Shown here piece after piece: positions 1-12,376 of a DNA stretch of 64,000 bases. How positions within the stretch are numbered: position 1 is the first letter of the stretch; each line of letters starts with the position of its first letter. The translations under genes were made by a program, and so were the position numbers. Below the pieces are notes generated by a model. The model did not search any database. It was not told the origin of the DNA and saw nothing but the letters and a program-made list of their open reading frames with translations. Source of the DNA: Selaginella moellendorffii (lineage: Eukaryota > Streptophyta > Lycopodiopsida > Selaginellales > Selaginellaceae); contig NW_003314299.1 in assembly GCF_000143415.4 (NCBI RefSeq), positions 122,501 to 186,500 of the forward strand, written 5' to 3'.

Positions 1-416
1 CACGTTGAAGTTAATTACATAGAAAATATTTTTGAATTTTATCAACCACATATTTTTATCAATTAAAAAACTAGATATGAAAAAAAAAGATCTTGTCTCA
101 ACACCACACTATGCAGGGTCTGGAAATTCTATTAGGCAACTCAAATTTAGTTGTGCCAAAAAAAAAAAACTAAATGCAATCTAGAACATATATTGATTAA
201 TAAGTGTTTACCCCTCTCTTTCAAGGCAAAGAAAGATTGACTTGACAAGAGAGGTATTTATAGCACCAACATATTTTGTGACAGTAGGAAATAGCCATGA
301 TATGAATAGCAATTAAGCTAAAAAAATTATTATTTTGGAAAAGGGGGTGTGCTCTTGTTTATAGGCCCTTTCCCTTTATATTTGAACCCCTATGGATCGT
401 TTCTTAAGTTATTTCC

Positions 417-500
417 TTTAGTTGCTTATAATTCACCATGCTCCCCTGCAAGTTCACGTTTAGTTGCTTATAATTCACCACGCTCCCCTGCAAGTTCACG
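417..500. repeat. 42-bp tandem duplication, two copies
   Basis: Two adjacent 42-bp units (417-458 and 459-500) differ by one base visible to me (CACCATGCTCC versus CACCACGCTCC). They lie at the end of the first copy of the ~95-bp dispersed direct repeat. Confidence 0.85.
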
Positions 501-3500
501 CCCTCGTGAACGGAAGCCTCAACAGCCTCACTCTTTTGACACCCTACCCCTCAGGTCAAACCTAGCGGGAGTAAACTGGACTAGCTAGATGTCAATCCTG
601 AATTTCAACTTCCCGAGAGGTTACCCAGCCAAATACTATTCAAACCCAAGGACGCTTAACCCCAATTATCCTAAAACCCTTAACTAATTGAAAAAAAGGG
701 TGCACTTTTGTACATGGGCCCTTTCCCTTTATATTTGAACTCCTATGGATTGTCTCTTAAGTTGTTTCCTTTAGTTGCTTACACCAAGATCCTCCATACA
801 CATATTCAATGATTGTATTTGTGGAAAAATATGGAATCAATGGCATACTCCAGGCCAAAAGGACTAGTTACATGGAATTGCAACTATCAATTACCTTGAA
901 GTTACAAAATAAAGATGTTTCTAGATATCAACTACAACAATCTAGAGAAAGCAATTTTCTTTGCAGATCTTATTTCACGTGAAAGAATAAAAAAAAAAAC
1001 CTCTTGTAAGTAAGCACTCTTTAGATTTTGAGAGAGATCTTTAGAAGACTCTCATTTCATTACTTTAATTAATGTGTTATTATTTCTAAATCTTCTCTAA
1101 GTGTTCTAGTAAGAAAATAATTTTTTTTGAGGAAAGTGAGTGGTCCTCAACTTGGGCTATAGAAATTATCGTTCTGGGATAAGTTTACTTATGATGAGTA
1201 TAGAGTAAAGTTTGAATATGTTTGATGAAAATGATAAATTTGAGATCTTTTCTAAGAAATATTCATTACACCCCTTCAATCATCCATTTGCATATCATTA
1301 CATTTTAATTGGAGGTATTATATTCAAGAATATATCATCACTCAACTTCAGTTTCAGCAAAATAACTACCACTATAGATAGAGATTTATTTTCTTGTAGA
1401 TGCTAGAAATTCTCCTAATAACTTATTATGCAAGACAATAAGGCTGAATGAGCTAAATAGGTTGGTAATCTCCTCTAAAAGGCTCCTTGTAAAGCTACAA
1501 ATTGACACATTCAAGTTGATAAGTTTGGAATTTTCTCTTAGAATCAAGTTATGATTTATTGTCCAAGATACATGTTATAGCCCTATAAGACAATATAATT
1601 CTTTGGATCTTGTGAATTTCAACTAAAACACCAAGATAGCTTGGAGGAACATGAGAGATGAGCAGTTCCCTCTCTTGCTGAACATCTAGCTCCTTGTCAT
1701 TTACCCTCTAAATGATGAGGAGATGGAGAGCAAGAGTTTATGGAGGCTAGGATAGAGTTTTGGATCTTGTTTCTGAAGAGTTGCTGGCTTGCAAAAAAAG
1801 TCAACATGTTAAAAGCTTATATGGTTCTAGTTATGGCTGAAATTAATATCTACAAGCTATGTGAAGCTAATGATCTCATTAGAAATGATTCTCTTGTTTT
1901 CTACTAAGTCAAAAGCCTGTAGGCCTTAGAGTCTCTTGACTATAAAAGATATTGTTTGACATAAATGATAATCAATTATTATAAATTGCAATGATCAAAT
2001 ACACTAATATTAGTTGTTGATAAAGATTCTGTTAATTCATACGAAGACATTGATAAAATACTTTTTGTGCTTAAAGGCATTTAATATATTTATTTGAATA
2101 AAGGCTTATGAATTATCAAGAAAGTAGTACTCAATTAGCTAAGAGAGGATTTTGTCAGTATATATACTAAATTTTTTAATTATATAATATTTTCTTTCTA
2201 ATTTTAATATGGATATTGGTATTACCAAAAAGTTAAAATCAAAATTAGTTTTATGAATATAATTGTTTTACTAATTATATTAAACAATTTCTAACACAAA
2301 ATTTCCTTTATTAGATTTAAACACTAAAAAGTTGTATGATCTAACTGAATCTATAGTTTTAAGGTTTAGTATTAGAGATTATAGTATAAAATATGTTTTT
2401 TATGGGTTTTAGTTATTTACATTCTTGCAAGTGTAATCAATTTTATTTTTAAATTTGTTTTGGATTATAATTAAGTATTTATAAGACTAATGTGACTAAG
2501 TTATGATATATTTGACTAAAAGAAATTCATATATCCATCCTTATTAATTACTAATTTTTAAAATTTATATCCTTTAAATCTTTTAGAATTATCTAATTTT
2601 TACATTTTTCACTTAATTATTTTTAATGGTTTTCATTGTGGTTGATGCACATTTTAATGTGATGAGAATATTTTTTTTCACCCATACTTGCTTATTAATC
2701 CCACTATTATAATGAGGTAATATAAGTTGTTTAACCACTTATAGATGTAATGCATAATGTTTTATTTGAATAAAGTTAATAATGTATTACAAATTTTATA
2801 CTTAATAAATGTTAAAAATATTTATTGCATATATTAAAAATAAGGATAGATATTATGTTTTCTATATCTTTAATTAATTATGCCTAAATATTAAAGATAT
2901 AAGTATTTTATTACTATTATTAAAATTATTCTTATTATATATGAGTTATGGGCAGAAACTTTAATTTTTTATTATTCATAAAAATATTTATATGAGAAAG
3001 TGTGAAAATTTTATCCATGTTTAAGGATCAAATTGGTCATAGGACATAAAATACCATAACTATATTGAGTTTTTATGCAAAATATATTTTTAGTATTCAA
3101 ATATTAAATTTATATGTATTCATTGCAATTTAGAAAAGCTTATGCTTGATTGAGAATTAAACAAATTCAAATTTATAGTCTTAAATTTTAGATGTTGATA
3201 TGAAAATAATTGTTTGAATAAAATTTAAAAACAATATTGTTTATGTCTTCATACTATTGGTGTGAATTTGCTGACTACCTGAAAGACTAAAGTTTTTCAA
3301 ATTAAAAAATATAATAAATTATTAAACGCATTTATATAATAGAGTTTTAATTTTCTAAAGTAATTTATATTTGCAAAACATTCTATGACAAAAATGATAA
3401 ATATATATCTAAATTTTAAATTACCAAGATTTTAGTATATTGTGAAGAATTCATTTCTTAATATATAAAATAATTTGAAATTTAACTATTAACTACATAT

Positions 3501-3844
3501 TAAATATTTTAAAATGTAATATAATTTTTTATTATGGATGAGAAATCTATAAATGATTTTCATTTTCTATTTTTGTGTTAAATTTTAATAATTTATTAAT
3601 ATTCCAATAATATATAGTTAACATTTAATTATGATATAATTTTTTATATATGCGTAAATATCCCCATAGCTACTACCATATACCGTTGGCAATTATTTTT
3701 TTTTTGGTTAAATGATCCATCACGAAAAGTGCATAAATATTTATCAATGTAATTTTTTAATATATAATTTTTCTAAATGTAAATTCACCATCCAAACAAC
3801 AAATTATCTCAATTTGTAAATTATTAAAAAGACCAAGAGTACCA

Positions 3845-3999
3845 TGTATGTTATAATATTACAAGTGTATGGCTATGATGCTATATTCTAATATTGTAGC
3901 TGTCGGATTAGTTTCAATCCGGACCTATATAAGTTAGGGTTTTTGGGCTAATTGATATACACATTTCTGTATTCTTATTTCATATTCTATGCATTCACA
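3845..3999 (+). mobile_element. degraded LTR relic, same family as the gypsy LTR at 46873
   Basis: The segment aligns by eye with the LTR at 46873-47048. Shared landmarks in order are AAGTGTATGG, a TACTAATATT-like string, TTTCAATCC followed by GGACC or AGACC, AGGGTTTTTGGGCTAATTG, ATATACACATTT and the terminal GCA(T/C)TCACAA. It is AT-shifted and no internal retroelement coding sequence is next to it, so it is a solo or truncated relic. Confidence 0.7.
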
Positions 4000-4180
4000 A
4001 CATCAAATATTCTTTCTGATAAAAATGTTTATATTAGCCTTTATAAATTCTAAGGTCATTCTAAAAGAATTCTAAATTTACATATTCCATGCACTCACAA
4101 CATCAAATATTCTTTCTGATAAAAATGTTTATATCAGCCTTTATAAATTCTAAGGTCATTCTAAAAGAATTCTAAATTTA
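3981..4180. repeat. 100-bp tandem duplication
   Basis: Units 3981-4080 and 4081-4180 are nearly identical, with only a few transitions visible (TATGCATTC versus CATGCACTC, TATTAGCC versus TATCAGCC). The unit starts inside the LTR relic, so the terminal LTR bases were duplicated along with flanking DNA. The second unit ends about 30 bp from the stop codon of the minus-strand hydrolase gene, so it probably supplies 3'-UTR or polyadenylation sequence. Confidence 0.9.
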
Positions 4181-4210
4181 CATTGAATCTTTTCAAAAAA
4201 TTTACATGCG

Positions 4211-6421
4211 CTATTCCTTGCCATCGCTTGTACTGCATTCCGTGTTGGTGGTGTTGCTGCAGCTCCCACTGTCGCTCGCTCTGTTCTTCTTGTGGCTCAC
4301 CTCCAGCAGCAAGCTCATAAGAGCCTCGCACATTCGAAACGCCTCTGGATCTGTCGAGTAAACCATCCACGCGTGATCCAGCTTCCTGTTTGGTCGAACC
4401 ACCACCGAGCCTGGAACTTCAGCGTCTTTGCGTGACACCAGGCCGTCACTCTTCTCGCTGTATCGCAGCTCCAAATGCAGCGCGCACGCTGCCATAGCAG
4501 CAGCCAATGGAAGCACGACGGGAAGCTTGGCAGTGGTGGCAGGGGCCTCTGATGCTGCTCCAGCTAGCGGGAGCCACGGAAGTTCCGCGTGAGCAATGTG
4601 AGAGAGCGTGGAGAGCACTCCGGGCGATTTCCCTGCTTCCGTGTGGAATGACACCACCGGTAGATCAGGCGGCAGAGGATACTTTGCTAAAAACTTCCTT
4701 CTCTTGTCGTGCGTTAGATCCTCTAACGCGGTCATGTCTCCCTGGAAAGAAGAAAAAAGTTTAGAATGAATCAACAGAGAAAGTTTACTACGTTACCTTG
4801 ATGATCTTGCAGATAAGAAGCTCCATGATGCGCCTCGTCTCTACGTCGGCAATCTGGCCCTCGCGAAGAATGTCGGAAGCAAGTGGGCTGCCTCCATACG
4901 GACTTTGTACCAAGACGATGCCCACGACTTTGTCTTTGATTTCGGGCCAGAACATCGATGCTGCTGCCGCTGCGTCAACTCCGCCTTTGCTGTGACCCAG
5001 CAGCACGATTTTCTTTCCTGTTCCCCAGTATAACTCTTCGATGTAATCTTTGAGTTCTCGTGCATTCGTTTCCACCGCAGCCTATGGAAGAGCACTGGTA
5101 TCTTAGAAAGAAAAGAGAGAATGTTATACCTCACTATGTATTCGAGCAATATGACAAGTCAAGCCGAGTTTAGAAAAATATCTCTTTGTATCCACAAAAT
5201 ACAGAGGTCCATGGTTGCTAAAGAGCCCTGCAAGATCGTCATTAGACGTGTGAAATACCACGGACAGTAGAGAAACTTACCAGGAACCAAAAGATATACG
5301 TAATCATTGGGGAGTGCGTGAAGACCGTGACTGCAAGCTTACAAGTATTAGAGTAAACCTTACACGCAAGAAGCAGAATTGGATACCTTATGTCACCAAG
5401 AATTTCCTCGAACCTTTGCGTTCCGTCTTCCACTGGTGGAAAACCCGGCGTTTTTTGCAACCATCCAATATCATCAGCAGAGCCCCTGAGTGTAGTTTGC
5501 ACTCGTGTCATAAGTCTGCAGATACAAGCAACGGAATTCCTTAGAACCGGCCAAAATCAAACAGTGACGCAAAATGCCGACAATCAGAGTTGGCACACTC
5601 CGTTACCTTCTCACTTTTTCATGACCGCATGCAAAACGCAAGTAAGCCATTCTGGTGCAAGCAAATGCTATTCGCAAAGCACATCCAACAGGACAAAACC
5701 TGGGAAAAAGGGAAGGTCTTCGAGTTAAGGGAGTTAGAACATCTAGGACTCAAGCAGCCAGACATGAAACTCAAATCAGATTTACCAGGAACGAAAACAC
5801 TGACCCTTGCCACGGAGCGGGAGAGGAGTTCAAAAAGCTTTGACCCAATGCAGCCCAAAGGGACGTCGCTCGCTCCACCGGATTGCTGGAAATCCCGTTT
5901 TGAGTAGTGACGATCATGCGTGACTCTCCACTGCTTGATGGAGTTGATTCCACTGCTACGGTTGTTTGCCTGACACTAACATCCTGTCCCATGCTTCCCG
6001 CAGGTTCTTCCACGGACTCGTCTACGTGAAAAGAAAAACGAAAGGGAATTACCGACATATGAATGCGAGAAGAACATACCAAGTAAGCTGATAAGCCTGC
6101 GACCAACATAAGACGCTGTTTGAGCTAATCTCGTAGAAACTTCGTTGATGGTCGCAATTGGTATGGTCGATCCATCTTGAGACGATGTAAAAGCAGGCTG
6201 CAAACGTAAGCTCTAGAGATGAGTATGATTTTTCTCTGTATTGACAAAGATTACCACGTCAGAAGCGTCGAGTTCCGAGACAATCACCTCGGCCGATGGA
6301 GGATCTGTAAGACAAAAAAGAAACTGGAAGTTTAGAACAAGAACTTGAGGAGCTAACGCAAGAAAAAAAAAAAGAAGAAAAGAAATCCTCTAAGACGTGG
6401 AGATGGACCTTTGGGCTCCAT
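4211..6421 (-). CDS. alpha/beta hydrolase (lipase-like) protein, 496 aa, 9 exons
   Basis: Exons joined by eye on the minus strand: 6409-6421, 6255-6304, 6080-6197, 5805-6021, 5387-5515, 5281-5330, 5130-5227, 4797-5081, 4211-4741. All junctions are GT/AG and the phases close to 497 codons including the stop. The nucleophile elbow GHSKGG lies about residue 245, preceded by a strand reading KKIVLL. Upstream is a typical hydrolase beta-strand and oxyanion segment (LLVPGLFSNHGPLYF). The N-terminal ~110 residues are polar and look disordered. The C-terminal part has DHAWMVYS, where the histidine is a plausible catalytic member. The first exon is tiny (MEPK), chosen because it alone gives the phase required by exon 2. 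The exact substrate is unknown; the fold assignment is firm, the function is inference. A longer 5' exon in another frame is possible. Confidence 0.8.
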
Positions 6422-6599
6422 AAGAAGGATTTCACTAAAGAAACCGGATTGTTAGTAGAAGAGGCAAAGATCGAGTGGAGAAAATTTCGAGCTGACTCCA
6501 ACATCGAGCCTGTCAATCCCTGCTCATTGGCAGGCTAACGCACCCGATCAGCTTACCCTCCAAGAATATTGACGCGCAAAATCGCTTTCCAGACTGCCC

Positions 6600-7165
6600 T
6601 GCGATCCAAAGAATCACGTGAGCTCCGCGCATTCTCGAATTCCAATGCAAGACAGTGCCGGATCTAGAGATTCACCTCGCACAAAGAACCCTAAATATCC
6701 GAGAAGCCAATCGATCGCGGCGGCGAGACGCAACGCGCGTGGAAAAAGGAGTGGAGATTTTCACTGCGCCATCGCTGTCGCCGCGCCCGCGCCCTCGCTA
6801 AACGCTCACACCACCGAGCGAGAGGAGCGAAGAAAGATTCAAGCGGCGCCAAAAGCATATTCCGTCGGCGCCACGTATCGTTCCGTCTTCTACCTGGCTC
6901 AGTACGTGGCGCGTTTTGGTGCTGCCACGTTTTAATCAGCTGTGCGCTTTCGGCCAATGGACAGTGTGCGGTGTGTGAGATTTGGATAAAGCTTTGGCCT
7001 CTCTTGTTTGACCAGGTCTCTCGGATTTGTGATAATGCAGCCTTTCGTTTGATTGGAGCGCTCGGGGAATTTGCTCCGATAGGCCAGGCGCAGAAAGTTT
7101 TTTTAGTGTGGATTTGTGGGGCAATATGGTGGAATCTACACATATAGGTACTCCACTGCTTCATC
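6600..7165. other. GC-rich upstream region of the hydrolase gene
   Basis: The base composition rises sharply here compared with the AT-rich DNA that begins near 7180. Overlapping ORFs run through it on both strands (for example 6691-7164 minus, 157 codons), but none shows a recognisable domain. The most economical reading is the promoter and 5' UTR of the minus-strand hydrolase gene that starts at 6421. Confidence 0.4.
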
Positions 7166-7169
7166 TAAG

Positions 7170-9100
7170 TTGTTCAACCAGCGGATGGCACTTCTCTTAG
7201 CAATGCTTTTAAATAACATGAAATTAATCTAAATATATAGTATGTGTTTTAACTTTAAAAATGTTTTAAGAAAATAACTATTAGAATGGAGCATATAGTA
7301 GACTAATCTAGATTATCTAACTAGTACATGTCACTTACGCAACCAGAAAGAATCTATCCAACTGCTCTATAATAATATTGTAGTGTATGTAAAGCATCTA
7401 CTACAAAGTTGTTATATTGTTTATGTTGTCTCATGACCTTGAATTAGGACATTGAAGAGCATATATTATTCTTATGTAATTATATATTTGGGGAAAACAC
7501 TTATCAAAACACAGTTTTGACTTGGCTACGCATTATCTCCTCGGTAATTGTAAAATCAAAATGAGAAACATTTATTTACTCAAGATAAGATAAGTTAAGT
7601 TCCACAAATATGTAATTGTGCATTCTGGATATATACAAAAACCTATACTGAATATATATATATGTATATATATACATAAAAGATAACCCTAATAATTTTT
7701 ATAAAATTTAAACAAATTATTGAGAGTGAGCAGAATAACATACCAAAAAGAGATGTCATGCATATAAAACTTTGCTTCCAGGATATAAAGATAAAAGTCC
7801 CAGAAACCTTAGTAAAGTTTAATATACTTTCTTCAAGTATGCTTCAAAAATTAGTATGCTAAATTAAACTTATGAACAAAATTCATATTAGTTTGCAAAA
7901 TCCTTATATTCATAGTGTTGAACATATTGAATTTATCAGCTGAAAGATAATGGACAAATTACACTTATAAAATTTCAAGTTCTATATGACATATTGTTTT
8001 TCTTTTCCATTTATTATTTACCACTAAATAACTTCTTACATCACTCAATAATAATGATTATTTTTAAGTTGGAAGGAGAGTAAAAAAAATATAAGGTCAA
8101 TAAGATTTTCAACTTTGGCAAAATGGGCAATTGACAAAAACTTATTATTTACTTAATGTGTTTTATTTTAACAATAATATATTAAATAGTTAAATATGAG
8201 TCTTCTATTTGAACAACATAAAGTTACAAAAAATATTTCTTTCAACATGCCAGCTATCATGATCTTGTGAAATGAATTAGCACCAACATTATACTAGTTA
8301 TTGTTAATCCACATTCTCCTGTTCTTTAGCAATTCAAAATTTTTAAGAAAAGAAATTATAACTATTATTTTAACCATAAATGTAGCAAATTAAAGTCTAA
8401 ATTCAATATTTAAAATGATAAATATTGAGTCGTGACTCTTGAATATTAGGAGAAAAATATGTGTTAAGATGAAAGATCTAAATAATTTATTGCTTAATAA
8501 AGAGTATGAATGTTTCTTAATTTCATGGTTTTTAATTTAAATAATAAATAATTTAAACTTAAAATTAATTTTAATTATATATTATGAGGTTCAAGTGTAC
8601 GGTTACAATGCCGTATACTAATATTAGCATAGTGGGATTTTAGTAGCCATCTAATTGATTTCAATCTGGACCACTTGCTCCTATATATAAACTAAGGTTT
8701 TTTGGTTTTCATCCTTCTAGATCCATACAAGTGATAACTACACTAACCACCACTCTCAAACACAGTAAAAATAAGAAAAAATCAAGATTATCAAATAGTT
8801 TAGATTTATCAAAACTATCTAGGAGACAAAACAATTGGAATCTTAGTTCATGTAGCTCGTCAAGAATGTTTGTCAAAGCTTCTCTAAATGATGGATATAT
8901 CTAACTCATAGCTTTATACATATTATATTAAAGAGTATAGATAATATAATTTGATTTATCTATTATTTCTTATTTTAAATATTAAGTCTCTGTTCAAAAC
9001 TATTTTAAGAAGTAAAACTACTCAAAACAGAAATGGAATTTGTCTAATTTTTAAAATACCTTTTTTTGTAACCTGTTGTTAAATTTTGTGAAGTTTAGTT
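7170..9100. other. AT-rich gene-free region
   Basis: Strongly AT-rich, with stops in all frames and simple TA runs (around 7650-7675). Nothing supports a gene. The only recognisable element is the LTR relic near 8583. Confidence 0.7.
8583..8710 (+). mobile_element. truncated LTR relic of the same gypsy family
   Basis: Matches the LTR at 46873 over its first ~130 bp. Landmarks are CAAGTGTACGGTTACAATGC, CGTATACTAATATTAGCATA, GGGATTTTAGTAGC and CCACTTGCTCCT. The homology fades after the ACTAAGGTTTTTTGG string, so the 3' end of the LTR is missing or diverged. Confidence 0.75.
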
Positions 9101-9955
9101 AATGTAGTAGATGCTCTTTTGATCAATAATTTTTTGGTCAAGATTTGAGCCAAATGGCAAAAGAAAGATGAGCTTGCATTGGAAAATATTGTGGGCCTTG
9201 CAAGTCTGCAGGCCGAAGGACAAATGTTGGTAAACAAAAAGAATCACAACAAGATTCAAAATGATTGAACGTATGGTATGCTTCACCCATCCAAACATTT
9301 CTTCATTTCTTTCCAAATCGTTTTCTTGTTCTTCTACCTTCTATATGCTTCCTTCGTGTTAGATGCGCTTGAATCTTCTGCTTGACGAGAGGATTCTTCC
9401 GGATGCTCCAAACGCCAACGCGTCCGGCTAATCATGACCCTCCATAAACCTGGTCGTTACCGTTCGATGCCTTTAGCTCCGTACACCGCGCCCTCGGTGT
9501 ACGGTACCCTGGGATTTTTAAAATCCGGGCAAAGCCCTCTTGTCGTGGTTTCATCCAGGCATCTTCGAGCGGGAGGAGCGAGAGCGTGCCGCAAGGAGAG
9601 ACGCCCGGCCAGATTTCGATATTTCGATCGCCGCGCATCGCGATCATCCACGATCATCGCAGGTACATTGCGTGTCGAGCGGAATCGCCCCGGTTTTCTT
9701 GCTAGGAAAGGCATCGATCGATCGTCGTCTCACTGCTCTGGCCGCTCCCTCGGCTTTCACGCTTTTCCTCTGCGCGGTTGAATTCCAGGCTAGGATTCCC
9801 GTGATAGGGCTTTGGCATCCCCCCGCTTTTCGCCTCCTCTTTGGCCGCCATTGAATGGCTTCCCCCACATTCCTCGCTTTTCTTTGAATGCGCTCCCAAA
9901 TCTCCTCCTCTCCATGAAAAGCAGGGGCCAAGAAGCAGCGTTTCTTTGCATCGAG

Positions 9956-10987
9956 ATGGCCGCCTCCGAGTCTCCAGCTCCCCAGGTCGCAGAGAATTTC
10001 CCAGACTGCCACGGCACGGCGCCAGCAGCGACAGGCTATGGATGGCTGAGCCCTCGGATTTCGTTCTCGACAGATTTTGGGGTCCTCGCAGGGAAAGATT
10101 CGCCACGCAGGGAGGAGGCATCGGGCGTCCTGGAATGGTCCACCGAATTCGAGTTTAGCCTCTCCATCGAGTGCCCCGGGGGGTCGCCAGCCGACGAGAT
10201 CTTCTGCGAGGGGAAGCTCGTCCCGCTCCAATTGCTGCCCTCGTCTCATCGATCGCCAATCCTGCTCGTCAAGGAGCTGCTGGAGGAGGAATCGGGCGGT
10301 GGCTCATCGCGGGACAGGTCGTGTGCTTCGTCGGGATGTGCCTCGCCTCTCATTGTCAAGTCGGCATCGTTTCCTCCCGGATCGCCCACGGTAGTTCTGC
10401 CAGCCGGGGAGATTTTGGGACGGGGTTTCCACGCCACAGCAAGCAGCAAAGGGAATTCTTCCAAGTCGTACTACCCAGGCCTCCACACTCTCAAGCTCGT
10501 GACGCTGTTCTTCCGGCGGCAATTGGGAAGAACTCCGCCACCAAGGCCAGCTCCTGTTCCATCGCCCAGTGGCGACGGCAATTCGGCGCAACCCGGTGAC
10601 ACCACTCCCTCCGTCATCGAGTTGACACGATCCAGCTCAACTAGCAGCTCCGGAAACTCGCGCCGGCGATCAAAGTCAACCAACTCGGGCCGGATCCTGT
10701 GGATGAATCTGGAGAGGTGTAGCAGGAAGAACGCGGACCAGAGCAAGAACAGGAGGAGGAGGAGAGCGAATCCGGGCGACAAAACAGGGTCGTCGTCGTC
10801 GTCGTCGTCCGGAGCGCCGGGATCTTTCTCGTCGAGCGTGAGGGTGGCGCCGGTTCTAAACGTTCCGATGTGCATGGGGCCGGTGAGGGAGACCAAGAGT
10901 ACACTGGCGGGCCTCCGCAAGCTGTTTCATGGGAGGAAGGCGGGGTTGCAGAGGGTGACTTGGGCTTGTCCGGGCGGCGCAGTCTAG
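9956..10987 (+). CDS. MAKR/BKI1-like membrane-associated kinase regulator (putative), single exon
   Basis: Open reading frame of 343 codons from the chosen ATG (MAASESP); in-frame ATGs at 9914 and 9812 could extend it by 14 or 48 residues. The N-terminal region has the order expected for MAKR proteins: a Ser/Pro-rich start, EFEFSLS, then ADEIFCEGKLVPLQLLP, resembling the family's ADELF...G...PL block. The rest is Ser-, Lys- and Arg-rich with a basic stretch around SRRRSKST and SKNRRRRR and a poly-Ser run. Known MAKRs are small, largely disordered, plasma-membrane-bound regulators of receptor kinases such as BRI1. The match rests on short motifs, so this is a family-level guess; an unrelated disordered basic protein is the alternative. 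Confidence 0.55.
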   Translation: MAASESPAPQVAENFPDCHGTAPAATGYGWLSPRISFSTDFGVLAGKDSPRREEASGVLEWSTEFEFSLSIECPGGSPADEIFCEGKLVPLQLLPSSHRSPILLVKELLEEESGGGSSRDRSCASSGCASPLIVKSASFPPGSPTVVLPAGEILGRGFHATASSKGNSSKSYYPGLHTLKLVTLFFRRQLGRTPPPRPAPVPSPSGDGNSAQPGDTTPSVIELTRSSSTSSSGNSRRRSKSTNSGRILWMNLERCSRKNADQSKNRRRRRANPGDKTGSSSSSSSGAPGSFSSSVRVAPVLNVPMCMGPVRETKSTLAGLRKLFHGRKAGLQRVTWACPGGAV

Positions 10988-10999
10988 CGGAAAGGCCTG

Positions 11000-12370
11000 G
11001 AGGAGTTTCGGAGGCTTCGAAACGTTTTCTCGAGTACTATACTATCATAAGGAGGTGACACCGTCCGTTATGCGAGACTAGATCAGGCCTAAATATGATC
11101 GAGTAGCAGCAGCGGCAGAGATGAGCAATCTAGGAGAGATTCTGGCTCCGAAACGTAAACGTAAATCCCAGCAGCGCAGCTATCCGTGACTGAGGTATGT
11201 TTTTAAACTTTTCCTGGAGTTTGTTCTTGCTCCATTGAATTCCTTGCCTGCTGCCTTGGCGATTAAAATACTGGAAAGAGTAATGGGCTCTGTTTGCTGG
11301 CAGGCATGAGGAGCTTTTCATTCGACGCGCTGCGTACGTTTTTCGTCTCGCACAAGACTGACGTCAGCTGTTGGCGGTGGGCGATCTTCTCCGAACTTCT
11401 TCTCTCGCGTCGCTCGGCGGTGACGGCCGATTGAGGAAGGGAATGTCCGCAGCTTTCTGATGAATCCGTGGGCGTTGTTGGAGACAATGAGAGGCCAGCA
11501 GCCGCAGCAGCATTGACAAAAAGGTATGTGTTCTTTTTTCCTCTGAACTCCTCCTTTTTTTTGCTTTCTTTTTGGCTGTGCTTGAGGTTAGAGAGATGTT
11601 GCATGTGCTGCTTTTCTGCTGGTGGTCGTATGCTTGCAGGACGTCTTGTCTGTCTTGTGTGTGCTTGCGCTGCGCAAAGCGCCAGAAATGTGTCTTAGTG
11701 CTGCTGAAGGGAAGGACTGTGCCTCCGCGTACGAGCTTTTCTTCACTTCCTCTGCAAAGGCATGGTTTTGTCAATTTTTTCCGATTGCAACTTCCTGGGA
11801 TCAAAGCTTTTTTCTTTCTTTTATCTTCTAAACTTGTGCGTATCTCTCTCCAGGATGAAACGAACTCCGTCATGCAGCAGGATCAACGTGCAGCAGTGCA
11901 AGAATCTAAAAGCGAAAAGAGCTTGTGCAATGCAAAATCGAACTTCAGTGACACACAAAGGTATGATGTTTGTTCAATCTCAACTTGAGCAGGGATTACT
12001 TCGCTACCAGTAGCACAAACTCTTCACTTGAGCGGACAGCATGGTGAATGCTTCGTAGAACATGAGAACAACGAGAGTATACTCAGGTTTCTTCCGGTTT
12101 AGCGGCTTGAGTGGTGCTCAAACGTTCCTGTGTAAAGGGAGAAATCAAAGATCAGCAAAGGTCATGGTGTGAGATCCTAGCTTTGCTTACAAGAAAAAAT
12201 TCCTTCTCTGCAGCCGACAAATCTGAAGACTGAGTTACCATGATGCGTAAAGAGTTTTCCAACCAAGTTTCAATCGTCAAACCATTTCTACACAATGAGA
12301 TGAAACTAAATGTTCTACCCGCAAATCTGAGCCCATCCATGGAATATTACTATCGCCACTAGCAAACGCA
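11000..12370 (+). ncRNA. possible spliced non-coding transcript or 3' UTR (tentative)
   Basis: No long ORF with family resemblance is present, yet strong plant-type splice signals occur in order on the plus strand. A donor at 11195 (TGAG|GTATGT) pairs with an acceptor ending 11303 (GCTGGCAG), and a donor at 11524 (AAG|GTATGTG) pairs with an acceptor ending 11639 (TGCTTGCAG). An acceptor-like CTCTCCAG precedes 11853 and another donor (AAAG|GTATGA) lies near 11960. The resulting exons encode only short peptides, such as 22 codons from 11121 and 43 codons from 11306. It could be a non-coding RNA, a spliced 3' UTR of the upstream gene, or chance. Confidence 0.25.
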
Positions 12371-12376
12371 ACTTAC

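Larger units (their letters stand above)
1..4200. other. AT-rich gene-free region with repeat debris
   Basis: No convincing gene is visible. The stretch is AT-rich with frequent stops in all frames. It contains a pair of diverged ~95-bp direct repeats (about 335-430 and 688-781, both with the string GGCCCTTTCCCTTTATATTT), a 42-bp tandem duplication, a degraded LTR end and a 100-bp tandem duplication next to the hydrolase gene. The short ORFs here (for example 1212-1406) show no family resemblance. Confidence 0.7.

Noticed and set aside
349-588. 79-codon ORF at the left end
   Set aside because: Starts on GTG and consists largely of the translated 42-bp tandem and the dispersed repeat; no sign of a gene.
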